A DNA stretch of 64,000 nucleotides. It comes from an uncultured Loktanella sp. (GTDB lineage Bacteria > Pseudomonadota > Alphaproteobacteria > Rhodobacterales > Rhodobacteraceae). The stretch is taken from positions 25,374 through 89,373 of the forward strand of contig CAKZNT010000067.1 of NCBI GenBank assembly GCA_937132065.1, given 5' to 3'. The notes below the pieces were generated by a model, which ran no database searches, had not been told where the DNA came from, and saw nothing but the letters and a program-made list of their open reading frames with translations. The translations under genes and the position numbers were made by a program. Each line of letters opens with the position of its first letter. The first letter of the stretch is position 1. This document shows positions 19,409 through 28,212 of the stretch, one piece after another.

Positions 19409-20197
19409 CTAGAGGTCAAAAGTCGCGAAAACGGGCGCGTGGTCGCTTGGTTTTTCCCAGCCGCGCGCGTGCCGCACAACGCGGCTAGAGTGGCCTGCGT
19501 TCGCGATGTCGGAGGTCGCCCAAATGTGGTCGAGGCGGCGTCCCTTGTCGGCCCCGTCCCAATCGGCGGCGCGGTAGGACCACCAGCTATAAAGCTTTCC
19601 TTCGGGAATATCGGCGCGGGTCACATCGACCCAGTTGCCCGCGTCCTGCACCTGCGCGAGCGCCTCGACCTCGGCAGGTGTGTGGCTCACAACCTTGAGC
19701 AGCTTTTTGTGATCCCAGACGTCATCTTCGCGCGGCGCGATATTGAGGTCGCCAACGAGGATTGACTTCTGCGGGGCGTCAGCGTGAAACGCATCACGCA
19801 TCTCGGCCAGATAATCCATTTTCTGCCCAAACTTTTCGTTGATCTCGCGGTCGGGCTTGTCGCCGCCTGCGGGCACGTAAAAGTTGTGGATCGTGACGCC
19901 ATTGGCCAGCCGTCCGGCGATGTGGCGGGCATGGCCAAGCTGGGCGTAGTCCTCTGCGCCTGCCTCTTCAATCGGCATCTTCGAGAGGATCGCGACCCCG
20001 TTATACCCCTTTTGGCCACGCGCGACCATGTGGGTGTAGCCGAGCGCCTGAAATTGCTCTAGCGGGATCTTATCAACGGGGCTTTTGCATTCTTGCAGGC
20101 ATAGCACATCGGGTTGCTCGTCGCGCATCAGTTGCGCAACAAGGTCTTCGCGCAGACGGACGGAATTGATATTCCAAGTGGCGAGTGTAAACGTCAT
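19409..20197 (-). CDS. xthA: Exodeoxyribonuclease III
   Basis: An AP endonuclease and 3'-5' exonuclease for base-excision repair. The 262 residues carry the EEP-fold signatures: LATWNINSVR, LCLQECKSPVDKIP with the metal Glu, LVGDLNIAPREDDVWDH with Asp and Asn, RLDHIWAT, and the catalytic SDHAPVFATF at the C-terminus. It lies nine bases downstream of the asparaginase-family gene. Confidence 0.96.
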   Translation of the reverse strand: MTFTLATWNINSVRLREDLVAQLMRDEQPDVLCLQECKSPVDKIPLEQFQALGYTHMVARGQKGYNGVAILSKMPIEEAGAEDYAQLGHARHIAGRLANGVTIHNFYVPAGGDKPDREINEKFGQKMDYLAEMRDAFHADAPQKSILVGDLNIAPREDDVWDHKKLLKVVSHTPAEVEALAQVQDAGNWVDVTRADIPEGKLYSWWSYRAADWDGADKGRRLDHIWATSDIANAGHSSRVVRHARGWEKPSDHAPVFATFDL

Positions 20198-20206
20198 GGT
20201 AAGTCC

Positions 20207-21196
20207 TTACAAAAGAGCAGCAGCAGGGCGGGTATAACCCACATGCGTGCCGCGCCAGTTTCTCATGTCGGTGGTCATGCGCGCCTTGGTGGCGGGGTGG
20301 TTGGCATCCAGAACGCCAAGCTTGACCAAAATCGCGGCAATCGCGGCCTCGGAGGCACGGGTGGCCCCATCAGCAATCTTGAGCGCAACGCCCATTTTTA
20401 GCGCAGGGATAATCGCCACAAAGACACCCTCGGCCCCTGTCTTGATCGCGACCTTATGGTCCATCGCGCGCATCAGGTCGGTGCAGGCACGGGTTTCGCC
20501 TGCGACCAGTTCGGGGTAGGTCATCATCGCCTCACGCAGCTTCACCATCGACTGCTGACGCAAATCGCCCGTTGTCTTGGCACTGGCAAAGGCCGCCATC
20601 GAGCGCGCAAGACCATGCACGGTGCAAGCCTGATTTGGCGCAGAGCAACCGTCGATGCCGTAAGTCGGGCTTGTCTCTTGGGTCGTTTCCTCGAATGCGG
20701 CCTTGCCCATCTTTTGCACGGGATGATCAAGCAGTTCATAGTCAGCCGCCCCTTTGATGTGCTTGTTGAGGGTCAAAAACCCTGTGTGTTTGCCAGAGCA
20801 GTTGTTGTGGATCTGGCATGGCTGCTCGCCTGCGCGGATCAACGCCTCGCGCGCGTCCTTGTCGCTAGGCGTTTGCGGACCACAGCGGAAATCGGCGTCA
20901 GTGTAGCCCAAGTCCTTGAGCCAAAGCGCAACGCGGTCGGTATGGATCGCGGCCCCCTGATGGGAGGCACAAGAAAGCGCCAACTGTTCCGTCGTCAAAT
21001 GCGCCCCTGCCCCGCTTTCAAGCAAAGGCAGCGCTTGGATCATCTTGCACGAGGAGCGCGGAAAGATCACAGCGGAAGGATCACCCCACGCATGCACAAC
21101 CTGCCCCGCCTCGTCACAGACAACAGCGTGGCCTTGGTGCACACATTCCAGCAAGTCATTGCGCCAGATTTCGACTAAATCAACAGGGCGTCCCAT
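20207..21196 (-). CDS. Asparaginase-II family protein
   Basis: A 329-residue member of the asparaginase_II family (Pfam PF06089), a group distinct from the classical bacterial AnsA/AnsB enzymes. Visible conserved stretches are FPRSSCKMIQALPLLESGA, ALSCASHQG, HNNCSGKHTGFL and YGIDGCSAPNQA. The family includes a rhizobial L-asparaginase, but activity here is inferred. The frame extends far upstream; I chose ATG at 21196 because AAAGGA precedes it at good spacing and the protein then begins at the family's N-terminus (MGRPVDLVEIWR). Confidence 0.85.
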   Translation of the reverse strand: MGRPVDLVEIWRNDLLECVHQGHAVVCDEAGQVVHAWGDPSAVIFPRSSCKMIQALPLLESGAGAHLTTEQLALSCASHQGAAIHTDRVALWLKDLGYTDADFRCGPQTPSDKDAREALIRAGEQPCQIHNNCSGKHTGFLTLNKHIKGAADYELLDHPVQKMGKAAFEETTQETSPTYGIDGCSAPNQACTVHGLARSMAAFASAKTTGDLRQQSMVKLREAMMTYPELVAGETRACTDLMRAMDHKVAIKTGAEGVFVAIIPALKMGVALKIADGATRASEAAIAAILVKLGVLDANHPATKARMTTDMRNWRGTHVGYTRPAAALL

Positions 21197-21383
21197 GGGT
21201 AATCCTTTCATTGCGGCGGGATTATGCGGCCTGAACAAATCAGGGCTTTCCCAACCGAGCGGTTTTTTGCTACCATCTTCGGTATCGAGTTGAAACAGTT
21301 CCCGCCAGTCGAAAAGGTGCCATAAAGATGCGCCACGGCAAATCGGAACATCCAGAGGCAAGGACAGCTTGGAGGCTGTAGGT

Positions 21384-21911
21384 ATGATTTTGAAATTTTC
21401 TCGCGCAATTGGCGTGATCGCGGCATGCGCCATTGGTTCATCCGCAGTAGCACAAGAAAGCAACAACCGCGTTGCGGCAAACACCGATTGGTCTGTGTTC
21501 GTTGAGGATAGCCCTAAGGAATGCTGGGGCGTGTCAGCCCCCAAAGAGTCCGTGAACACCAAAGACGGTCAGGTTGTCTCGGTGCGCCGCGGCGAAGTTT
21601 TGCTATTCGTCTTCTACCGTCCGGGCGCTTCCGTGCAGGGGCAAGTCGCGTTTACGGGCGGCTATCCATTTGCAAGCGGATCAACCGCTACGATGGAAAT
21701 CGCGGGCTCTACGTTCCAGTTGTTCACAGAGGGCGAATGGGCTTGGCCTGCCACCCCGGAAGATGACGCAAAGATCGTGGCCGCCATGAAGCGTGGCGCA
21801 GACACCACACTGACGGCCCGTTCGGGTCGCGGCACGCAGACCGCTGACAAGTTTAGCCTGCTTGGCTTTACCGCTGCTGTCGAAGAAGCCGCAAAGCGCT
21901 GCGCGAGCTAA
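21384..21911 (+). CDS. Secreted IalB-like (invasion-associated locus B) protein
   Basis: A 175-residue exported protein. A Sec signal peptide is clear (basic start, hydrophobic SRAIGVIAACAIGSS, cleavage near AVAQ). The mature part shows the IalB-family pattern: WSVFVEDSPKECWGVSAPK, the middle GRGTQTADKFSL and a final Cys that may pair with the first. IalB was named in Bartonella, but the family is common in free-living alphaproteobacteria and its function is unknown. GGAGG lies eight bases before the ATG. It ends at its own terminator. Confidence 0.85.
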   Translation: MILKFSRAIGVIAACAIGSSAVAQESNNRVAANTDWSVFVEDSPKECWGVSAPKESVNTKDGQVVSVRRGEVLLFVFYRPGASVQGQVAFTGGYPFASGSTATMEIAGSTFQLFTEGEWAWPATPEDDAKIVAAMKRGADTTLTARSGRGTQTADKFSLLGFTAAVEEAAKRCAS

Positions 21912-21937
21912 AGCCAGCCACACATTATTCACGTTAT

Positions 21938-21968
21938 GAGGCGGTTTCTTGCAGGAGCCGCCTCTTTT
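21938..21968 (+). terminator. Intrinsic terminator after the IalB-like gene
   Basis: GAGGCGG (21938-21944) pairs with CCGCCTC (21958-21964) across a 13-base loop, followed by TTTT. It separates the IalB-like gene from rlmN. Confidence 0.8.
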
Positions 21969-22008
21969 GCCTATATGAGGCGCTTAACCCCCAGTTGAGG
22001 TAGGCACT

Positions 22009-23184
22009 ATGGACGCGACAGCACCGATCACCCAAGACGTGATGACCATTCCCCGCAAGGCGGAAGACGGTCTGCCGAACCTGATCGGCATGTCTCGCGA
22101 ACAGATGAAAGAGGCGCTGATTGCCGCTGGCACATCTGAAAAGCAGGTGAAAATGCGCCTGAACCAGATTTGGTCGTGGCTTTATCACTGGGGCGTGCGT
22201 GACTTTGGGGAAATGACCAACCTGTCAAAAGATTTTCGCGCCATGCTCGAAGAGAAGTTTGTCATCGCCCTGCCAGAGGTTGTGACCCGTCAGGTGTCTG
22301 ACGATGGCACGCGCAAGTTTTTGGTGCGGATCGCAGGCGGCCATGAGGTCGAGGTGGTTTATATCCCCGAGAAAGATCGCGGCACGCTCTGCATTTCCAG
22401 CCAAGTGGGCTGCACGCTGACCTGTTCGTTCTGCCATACGGGCACGCAAAAACTGGTGCGCAACCTGACCACAGCCGAGATCATCGGGCAGGTCATGCTG
22501 GCCCGCGACGACCTTGGCGAATGGCCCGTTCCCGGTGCGCCAAATGAGGAAGGGCGCTTGTTGTCCAACGTCGTGTTGATGGGCATGGGCGAGCCGCTTT
22601 ATAACTTCGAGAACGTGCGTGACGCGATGAAGATCGCGATGGACCCTGACGGCATCCAGCTTTCGCGCCGCCGCATCACCCTGTCCACATCCGGCGTTGT
22701 CCCCGAGATTGCCCGCACCGCAGAAGAAATCGGCTGCATGCTCGCGATTTCGTTCCACGCGACCACGGACGAGGTGCGCGACAAGCTGGTTCCGATCAAC
22801 AAGAAATGGAATCTTGAGGTGCTTTTGCAGTCCTTGCGCGATTATCCAAAGGTTTCCAATTCGGAGCGGATCACCTTTGAATATGTGATGCTGCACGGCG
22901 TGAACGATAGCGACGAAGACGCGCACCGCCTTGTGAAACTGATCGAGGGCATCCCCGCGAAAATCAACTTGATCCCGTTCAACGAATGGCCCGGCGCGCC
23001 TTATACCCGCTCGTCAAACAACCGCATCCGCGCCTTTGCCGAGATCATTCATAACGCTGGCTATTCTTCCCCGATCCGCAAGCCGCGCGGCGAGGACATT
23101 ATGGCCGCCTGTGGTCAGCTAAAGTCCGCAACCGAGCGCGCGCGCAAGTCACGCGCCCAGATTGCGGCAGAAACCGGCGGTTAA
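22009..23184 (+). CDS. rlmN: Dual-specificity 23S rRNA/tRNA adenine-C2 methyltransferase
   Basis: A radical-SAM enzyme that methylates A2503 of 23S rRNA and A37 of some tRNAs. The 391 residues contain the cluster motif CxxxCxxC at C135, C139 and C142 ([14 protein letters not shown]), the GMGEPL glycine motif, and the methyl-carrying Cys near the C-terminus (MAACGQLK). The N-terminal RNA-binding region [18 protein letters not shown] is intact. The stop codon is shared as TTAA with the convergent metalloprotease gene. Confidence 0.96.
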   Translation: MDATAPITQDVMTIPRKAEDGLPNLIGMSREQMKEALIAAGTSEKQVKMRLNQIWSWLYHWGVRDFGEMTNLSKDFRAMLEEKFVIALPEVVTRQVSDDGTRKFLVRIAGGHEVEVVYIPEKDRGTLCISSQVGCTLTCSFCHTGTQKLVRNLTTAEIIGQVMLARDDLGEWPVPGAPNEEGRLLSNVVLMGMGEPLYNFENVRDAMKIAMDPDGIQLSRRRITLSTSGVVPEIARTAEEIGCMLAISFHATTDEVRDKLVPINKKWNLEVLLQSLRDYPKVSNSERITFEYVMLHGVNDSDEDAHRLVKLIEGIPAKINLIPFNEWPGAPYTRSSNNRIRAFAEIIHNAGYSSPIRKPRGEDIMAACGQLKSATERARKSRAQIAAETGG

Positions 23185-24530
23185 ATAAAGTCGAACTGGG
23201 ACACGTCGATGCTGTCCACCGACAGCCCCATAAACGTGACCGTTCCGTGGTAGGTTCCCGTGGTTTCGCCGTAGACCGAGACAGAAGCACCATCGTCAGT
23301 GTCCCAAGTTTCAAGCCGCAGGTCTTCGGTGCTGCGAATGGCAAAGCTGTCTGTGCCTTGGCTGAAATCGGTAATGTCCACGGTGGTCCCGAAGGTGTTG
23401 CGCGTGTCAAAGATGAAGCGGTCCGCCCCTGAGCCGCCCGTCATCTCGTCGCTCCAGCCTCCACTGATCAACTTATCGTCGCCGCGCCCGCCAGTCAGCA
23501 CGTTCTGGCCATATCCGCCTTCCAAGCGGTCATTGCCGCTCCCGCCGCTCAGGTTGTCATCACCATCCCCGCCAAACAGACGGTCGTTGCCTTTGTTCCC
23601 GACAAGAATGTCATTGCCGTCCTGACCTTTGAGGCGATCGTCGCCGCGCCCGCCAAACAGCTTGTCATCACCGATGCCGCCCCACATGCGGTCGTTCTTG
23701 CCGCCGCCTTTCAACAGGTCGTCACCGCCATTCCCCTTGAGCTTGTCGTGGCCGCCACCGCCGACAAGAATGTCATCAAAGGCACGCCCGTGCAGCGTAT
23801 CCGCGCCAAGCCCGCCTTTGATCTTGGTGGCTTGATCCACGGCTGTGATGGTTTCTGCGCGCGAGGATCCGCGAATGTAGAACATGTCGCCATCGTCACG
23901 CGCCACCCAGCCGCGGGTTGCGCTTGCGTTGCCATAAAGGTGCTGGAGCGCTGCGACATCCAGCGACCCCAGATCGACCGTGTCACTGTCGTGACGATAA
24001 GAGTTGTTGTAGGTCATGACCGTGTGCTCGATATCATCAAGGCGGTCGCTTAATGTGTATGGGCCTTCGTGTGGATGGCTCAGGCCTGATGCGTGCCCGA
24101 GTTCATGCAGCAACAACCGGAACCCGTCCTGACCGGGTGAAAGATCAGTTGTATTATCAAGAACCAGCACGCCAAAATGGTTAAAGGCATAATCGACCTC
24201 GGGAGATGGGTAGTGGGCATAGCCGCCCCGCCCCGTGCCCTCACCGCGCGCCACATTGATCATCGCCTCGCCGTCAACCTCGACAAAGATGATGCCCGCA
24301 ACATCAGAGTAAACCTCTGTCGCCTGACGAAAGCTGTCTTGCTGGGCGGCGGTAAATGCGAAAAAGCTGGAGCCATCCGTGGCGCTATCTTGGAACCTGT
24401 CCAGATCATCGCCCGTGGTAAAGCTATAGGTCACCACAACAGGCGTGCCGCGCGAGGCGCCCGCATTCCAGCGAAAATCACCACCCTCTTGATAGGCAAG
24501 AATACTATTAATTCCACTCGTCTCTGGCAC
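23181..24530 (-). CDS. Secreted serralysin-like M10 metalloprotease with RTX repeats
   Basis: A 449-residue extracellular protease. The catalytic zinc motif HELGHxxGLSHP lies at residues 142-153 (H142, E143, H146, H152) and the Met-turn region HTVMTYNNS about 20 residues later. From about 230 to 390 there are repeated GGxGxD nonapeptides that bind calcium, followed by an acidic C-terminal tail. There is no Sec signal, which fits type I secretion by a C-terminal signal, but no ABC/HlyD/TolC genes are nearby. The start is GTG at 24530, six bases from AGGAG. Confidence 0.93.
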   Translation of the reverse strand: MPETSGINSILAYQEGGDFRWNAGASRGTPVVVTYSFTTGDDLDRFQDSATDGSSFFAFTAAQQDSFRQATEVYSDVAGIIFVEVDGEAMINVARGEGTGRGGYAHYPSPEVDYAFNHFGVLVLDNTTDLSPGQDGFRLLLHELGHASGLSHPHEGPYTLSDRLDDIEHTVMTYNNSYRHDSDTVDLGSLDVAALQHLYGNASATRGWVARDDGDMFYIRGSSRAETITAVDQATKIKGGLGADTLHGRAFDDILVGGGGHDKLKGNGGDDLLKGGGKNDRMWGGIGDDKLFGGRGDDRLKGQDGNDILVGNKGNDRLFGGDGDDNLSGGSGNDRLEGGYGQNVLTGGRGDDKLISGGWSDEMTGGSGADRFIFDTRNTFGTTVDITDFSQGTDSFAIRSTEDLRLETWDTDDGASVSVYGETTGTYHGTVTFMGLSVDSIDVSQFDFI

Positions 24531-24614
24531 GATAGACTCCTAAAACTTGATCGTTAAAAATTCAGAAGGAGCCTATCGGCTCAGTGACATCTGGTCAACG
24601 ATGGGCGCCGGGCA

Positions 24615-25463
24615 TCACCGTCCGGGCAACTCCCCGCGCTTTTCGCCGCGCCCTTCCCAGTTCTCAAGAGCGGCAACGGCCTCTTCTGCGGTCTCGACGA
24701 ACTGGAAAAGCTCGAGGTCATCGGCTGAAATTGTGCCCGCCTCGGCCAGCACCTCCCAGTTGATAATGCCGCGCCAGAAGTCTTCGCCAAAGAGCAGGAA
24801 CGGCACGCGCGCCATGCGACCCGTCTGGATCAGAGTGAGGGCTTCGAATGTCTCGTCCAATGTCCCGAACCCGCCAGGAAAGACGCAAATCGCAGAGGCC
24901 CGCATCAGGAAATGCATCTTGCGGATCGCAAAGTAGTGGAAGTTGAAGCAAAGCTCGGGGGTCACATATTCGTTGGGCGCTTGCTCGTGGGGTAACACGA
25001 TATTGAGGCCAATCGACTTGCCGCCAGCATCAACCGCGCCGCGGTTGCCTGCCTCCATAACGCCCGGTCCGCCACCCGTGACGACCACGTCCTGCTTGCC
25101 GCCACCCTCCATCGACTTGCGGGTCATGATCTCGGCAAACTTGCGCGCCTCGTCATAGTATTTGGACAGATCCGCGAGGGTCTTGGTGCGGGCGGTCTCT
25201 TTCTTGGCAGGCTCTGGGATACGCGCGCCGCCAAACATCACGATGGTGCTTTGGATGCCCGCTTCGTCCATCAACAGCTGCGGTTTGAGCAATTCAAGTT
25301 GCAAGCGCACGGGGCGCAATTCATCGCGACACAAGAAATCCTCGTCCGCAAATGCAAGCCGATACTCTGGCGCGCGGGTCTGGGGCGTGTCAGGGACGTT
25401 GACCGCTTCCTTGCGGTCCTGATGGCTGTCGCGGAAAGGATGGCGGCGGTTTTCGTCTTTCAT
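24615..25463 (-). CDS. LOG family protein
   Basis: A 282-residue Rossmann-fold protein of the LOG (lysine decarboxylase-like/TIGR00730) family. Signatures are GGGPGVMEAGNRGAVDAGG and FPGGFGTLDETFEALTLIQ. Characterised members hydrolyse nucleoside monophosphates, including cytokinin ribotides; the substrate here is unknown. A charged N-terminal extension of about 60 residues precedes the core. The ATG at 25463 is preferred over upstream in-frame starts because it agrees with the charged start MKDENRRHPF. The M10 protease gene follows 84 bases downstream on the same strand. Confidence 0.88.
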   Translation of the reverse strand: MKDENRRHPFRDSHQDRKEAVNVPDTPQTRAPEYRLAFADEDFLCRDELRPVRLQLELLKPQLLMDEAGIQSTIVMFGGARIPEPAKKETARTKTLADLSKYYDEARKFAEIMTRKSMEGGGKQDVVVTGGGPGVMEAGNRGAVDAGGKSIGLNIVLPHEQAPNEYVTPELCFNFHYFAIRKMHFLMRASAICVFPGGFGTLDETFEALTLIQTGRMARVPFLLFGEDFWRGIINWEVLAEAGTISADDLELFQFVETAEEAVAALENWEGRGEKRGELPGR

Positions 25464-25594
25464 AGTGTCTCTCTTTTTATAGGTTAACCGCACAGTTGCC
25501 CGAAACGCATCAAGATGCAAACCGCCCGCATTGCGCGAAACCCCCTTGCGCAGTATAGGATCGGTTGAATTCATAGCCTGACGGAGCCAGCCAA

Positions 25595-26422
25595 ATGTCC
25601 AACGCCGCACTTGAGACCGCCATCGAAGCCGCATGGGAAGCACGCGACACCATCACCACCGCCACCCAAGGCGAGGTGCGTGACGCGATTGACGAAACGA
25701 TGAACGCTCTTGATAGCGGCAAGCTTCGGGTTGCTGAACGCCGCGAGAACGGCGATTGGCACGTGAACCAGTGGGCCAAAAAGGCCGTGCTGTTGTCATT
25801 CCGTCTGAACGATATGGAACAGATTTCAGGCTCCAATGGCGGCAGCACTTGGTGGGACAAAGTGCCGTCAAAATTTGCGGGCTGGGGCGACAACCAATGG
25901 CGCGAGGCAGGCTTTCGCGCCGTGCCGGGGTCGATTGTGCGCCGTTCTGCCTACATCGCGCCAGGCGTGGTTTTGATGCCATCCTTCGTGAACCTTGGCG
26001 CCTATGTCGACGAGGGCTCGATGGTTGACGGTTGGGCCACGGTTGGCTCTTGCGCGCAGATCGGCAAGAACGTGCATCTGTCGGGTGGCGTTGGCATCGG
26101 CGGCGTCCTTGAACCCATGCAAGCGGGGCCGACAATCATCGAGGACAACTGCTTTATCGGTGCGCGCTCCGAGGTGGTCGAAGGCTGCATCATCCGCGAA
26201 GGGTCCGTGCTTGGCATGGGCGTGTTCATCGGCCAATCCACCAAGATCGTTGATCGCGAAACAGGCGAAGTCTTCTACGGCGAAGTGCCGCCTTATTCGG
26301 TAGTGGTCGCAGGGTCCATGCCATCCAAGAACGGTATCAACCTCTACTGCGCCGTGATCGTAAAGCGCGTGGACGCCAAGACCCGCTCCAAGACGGGCAT
26401 CAACGAACTGCTGCGCGACTGA
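25595..26422 (+). CDS. dapD: 2,3,4,5-tetrahydropyridine-2,6-dicarboxylate N-succinyltransferase
   Basis: Transfers succinyl from succinyl-CoA to tetrahydrodipicolinate in the succinylase branch of diaminopimelate/lysine synthesis. The 275 residues have the alpha-helical N-terminal domain and a left-handed beta-helix from hexapeptide repeats (about 100-240), with [20 protein letters not shown] and [20 protein letters not shown]. The C-terminus is typical ([10 protein letters not shown]). The stop shares one base with the next gene (TGATG). Confidence 0.97.
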   Translation: MSNAALETAIEAAWEARDTITTATQGEVRDAIDETMNALDSGKLRVAERRENGDWHVNQWAKKAVLLSFRLNDMEQISGSNGGSTWWDKVPSKFAGWGDNQWREAGFRAVPGSIVRRSAYIAPGVVLMPSFVNLGAYVDEGSMVDGWATVGSCAQIGKNVHLSGGVGIGGVLEPMQAGPTIIEDNCFIGARSEVVEGCIIREGSVLGMGVFIGQSTKIVDRETGEVFYGEVPPYSVVVAGSMPSKNGINLYCAVIVKRVDAKTRSKTGINELLRD

Positions 26423-26691
26423 TGATCCTGAGCCGCACCATCGCCCGCAAGCGGATCGCTGCGGGCACAACCCCAAGCTGGTTCGAGGCTTGGGGATTGG
26501 TGATGACGGATGCGATCCTGTTTTTCGGGATCGCGGGGGGCACGGCCCCCTATATCGTCGGCGGATTGGCGCAAAGCAAAGGGGCGTGGGTCTATGCCGC
26601 CCTCTTCGCAATCTACTTTGTGCCGATGCAGATCGTGCTGATCACCTCTGCGATGTGGGCGGCAAAATCGCGTTGGCGCGACGAAGCCTAG
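26422..26691 (+). CDS. Small two-span membrane protein of unknown function
   Basis: An 89-residue protein with two likely membrane segments, about 28-48 (MTDAILFFGIAGGTAPYIVGG) and 55-78, and a short basic N-terminus. I do not recognise a family. Its ATG overlaps the dapD stop by one base, which argues that it is translated with dapD. The stop overlaps the convergent receptor-like gene as CTAG. Confidence 0.65.
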   Translation: MILSRTIARKRIAAGTTPSWFEAWGLVMTDAILFFGIAGGTAPYIVGGLAQSKGAWVYAALFAIYFVPMQIVLITSAMWAAKSRWRDEA

Positions 26692-27764
26692 CGGCGCACG
26701 TAGGCCGGCCCGAACCACTTGATTAAAAGCTGCTCATAGGTCCCGTCCTCGCGCAGACGCAGCATCGCCTGATCGACATCTTCGCGTAGCTCGCTCCCTG
26801 TCGGGAACGCCATGCCATAGTTTTCAGGGCGGTAAATCCGCTCGAGAAGCTCTGCCTGCCCCTGCCCGCCTTCACGCACGTAATACGCCAAAATCGGACC
26901 ATCAAAGGCGACCGCATCCAGATCGCCTGCTTCGAACCCCGCAAACAATGCATCCAGATTATCAAACGCGATCGGTCCGATCCCGCGCTGGTCAAGGAAC
27001 GCCGCCGAGGTTGACCCCGTGATCGTGCCGACCTTGCGGCCCTCCAGATCAGAGATGCTCTCGATATTGCTTTGAATGGCATTGACGGTCAGTGCAGCGG
27101 TAATTTGCGCCACAAAGATGGACACGATGAACAGGCTCGACACCACGAGGATAACCGCGAAAAAGCGACCACCACGACTTTGCGGCACGCGCTCTTCAAA
27201 GCCGCCGTTTACAACCAGATTTAGCGCCCACCAGAACGCAGGAAATCCCGCGTCCTTAGCAGTGCGGTCAAAATACTCCTGATGACGCCGCTCGAAAAGC
27301 CACATGAGCATGCCACCACCGAACAGCAGCACCAACGCCCCCAAAATCGACAGCGCAATCTGGCGGGTAAAGATCGCGCCAAGCACCGCGCTTGCGCCAC
27401 TTTCTCCGCTTGGCATCATGACCTGAATGCCGCTGTCGAAAATGGGTTGGGTAAAGTCCATGACCCGCTCGCGCTCTGCGGTGATCGAGATGTTGGCAAT
27501 CGCGCCGTCGGCCTCGCCTGCCTGCACAGCCTCTAGCATTTCGGCAAAGCTGTCTTTGCGCAAATAACTGATATCAAGGTTTAATTCGGTGGCCACAGCG
27601 GCAAGCAGGTCAATGCTAAACCCCGCATCCTGCCCGTCGATCTCCATCGAAAACGGGGCGCGGGTCACGGTAGAAATCGTCAGGCTTTCGCGGTCCTGCG
27701 CCACGGTTGCGCTCGCAAAAGAAGCCGCCAAAATGGTGACCAATATCGTAAAAAGTGCCCGCAT
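26688..27764 (-). CDS. Prokaryotic ionotropic glutamate receptor-like channel
   Basis: A 358-residue protein with the layout of bacterial glutamate-receptor channels such as GluR0. It has a signal peptide (1-23), a periplasmic solute-binding lobe (about 28-125, with ERERVMDFTQPIFDSG), membrane span 1 (136-157), a pore helix and re-entrant loop (172-194), membrane span 2 (200-226) ending QITAALTV, and the second binding lobe (236-340). The loop where potassium-selective members carry TVGYG reads LVVNGGFEERVPQ, so selectivity is probably different. The start is ATG at 27764; the longer frame upstream lacks a signal peptide. A plain amino-acid-binding transport protein is excluded by the two spans inside the binding domain. 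Confidence 0.85.
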   Translation of the reverse strand: MRALFTILVTILAASFASATVAQDRESLTISTVTRAPFSMEIDGQDAGFSIDLLAAVATELNLDISYLRKDSFAEMLEAVQAGEADGAIANISITAERERVMDFTQPIFDSGIQVMMPSGESGASAVLGAIFTRQIALSILGALVLLFGGGMLMWLFERRHQEYFDRTAKDAGFPAFWWALNLVVNGGFEERVPQSRGGRFFAVILVVSSLFIVSIFVAQITAALTVNAIQSNIESISDLEGRKVGTITGSTSAAFLDQRGIGPIAFDNLDALFAGFEAGDLDAVAFDGPILAYYVREGGQGQAELLERIYRPENYGMAFPTGSELREDVDQAMLRLREDGTYEQLLIKWFGPAYVRR

Positions 27765-27870
27765 TTTTTGCCCCGTCCCAATGTTGCCGTCTATTTTGTG
27801 CGAAACCGACTGACTTGACAAGCAAGCAACTCCACCGCAACTGCTGTATGACGTAAAGAAAGAACCTGCC

Positions 27871-28212
27871 ATGACCAAAAAGCCAAGTCGCCAAAAAGTG
27901 TTTACTCTTCTTGTTGAAGTGGGCCGCAGCGCGGATGACGGCTTGCCCGAGGGGGCAACAGGCGCCGCATTGATGTGCTACGCCTCTGGCGTGGACGAGG
28001 CCGAGGCCGTGCGCGAAACCGTCGCGATTCTCAAGCAGGCCGATCTGTCCCCGCTTGACGTCAGCGGCTACGGCACGCTGGAAGAGCGGCTCGCCGAGGG
28101 CCACGACATCCCCGACGAGGAACAGACGCTAATGCAGCGCGCGCTCGACGAGAATAGCGTGATCGTTGCGCAGATGACCCCCTTCTTTGAGGGCGACGAA
28201 AAGCCGGCCTAA
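27871..28212 (+). CDS. Conserved hypothetical protein
   Basis: A 113-residue soluble acidic protein starting MTKKPSRQKVFTLLVEVGRS, with a beta-strand/helix pattern and a conserved-looking core (GATGAALMCYASGVDEAEAVRETVAIL). I recognise no family. The helix after the Cys and the GYGTLEERL stretch suggest a compact alpha/beta domain. It is divergent from the receptor-like gene and convergent with the Hint gene, with a four-base stop overlap, so it appears to be its own transcription unit. Confidence 0.7.
   Translation: MTKKPSRQKVFTLLVEVGRSADDGLPEGATGAALMCYASGVDEAEAVRETVAILKQADLSPLDVSGYGTLEERLAEGHDIPDEEQTLMQRALDENSVIVAQMTPFFEGDEKPA

Noticed and set aside
24569..24582. A hairpin GAGCC-TATC-GGCTC between the LOG and M10 genes as a terminator
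   Set aside because: The stem is only five base pairs and no adjacent T run follows on the minus strand.
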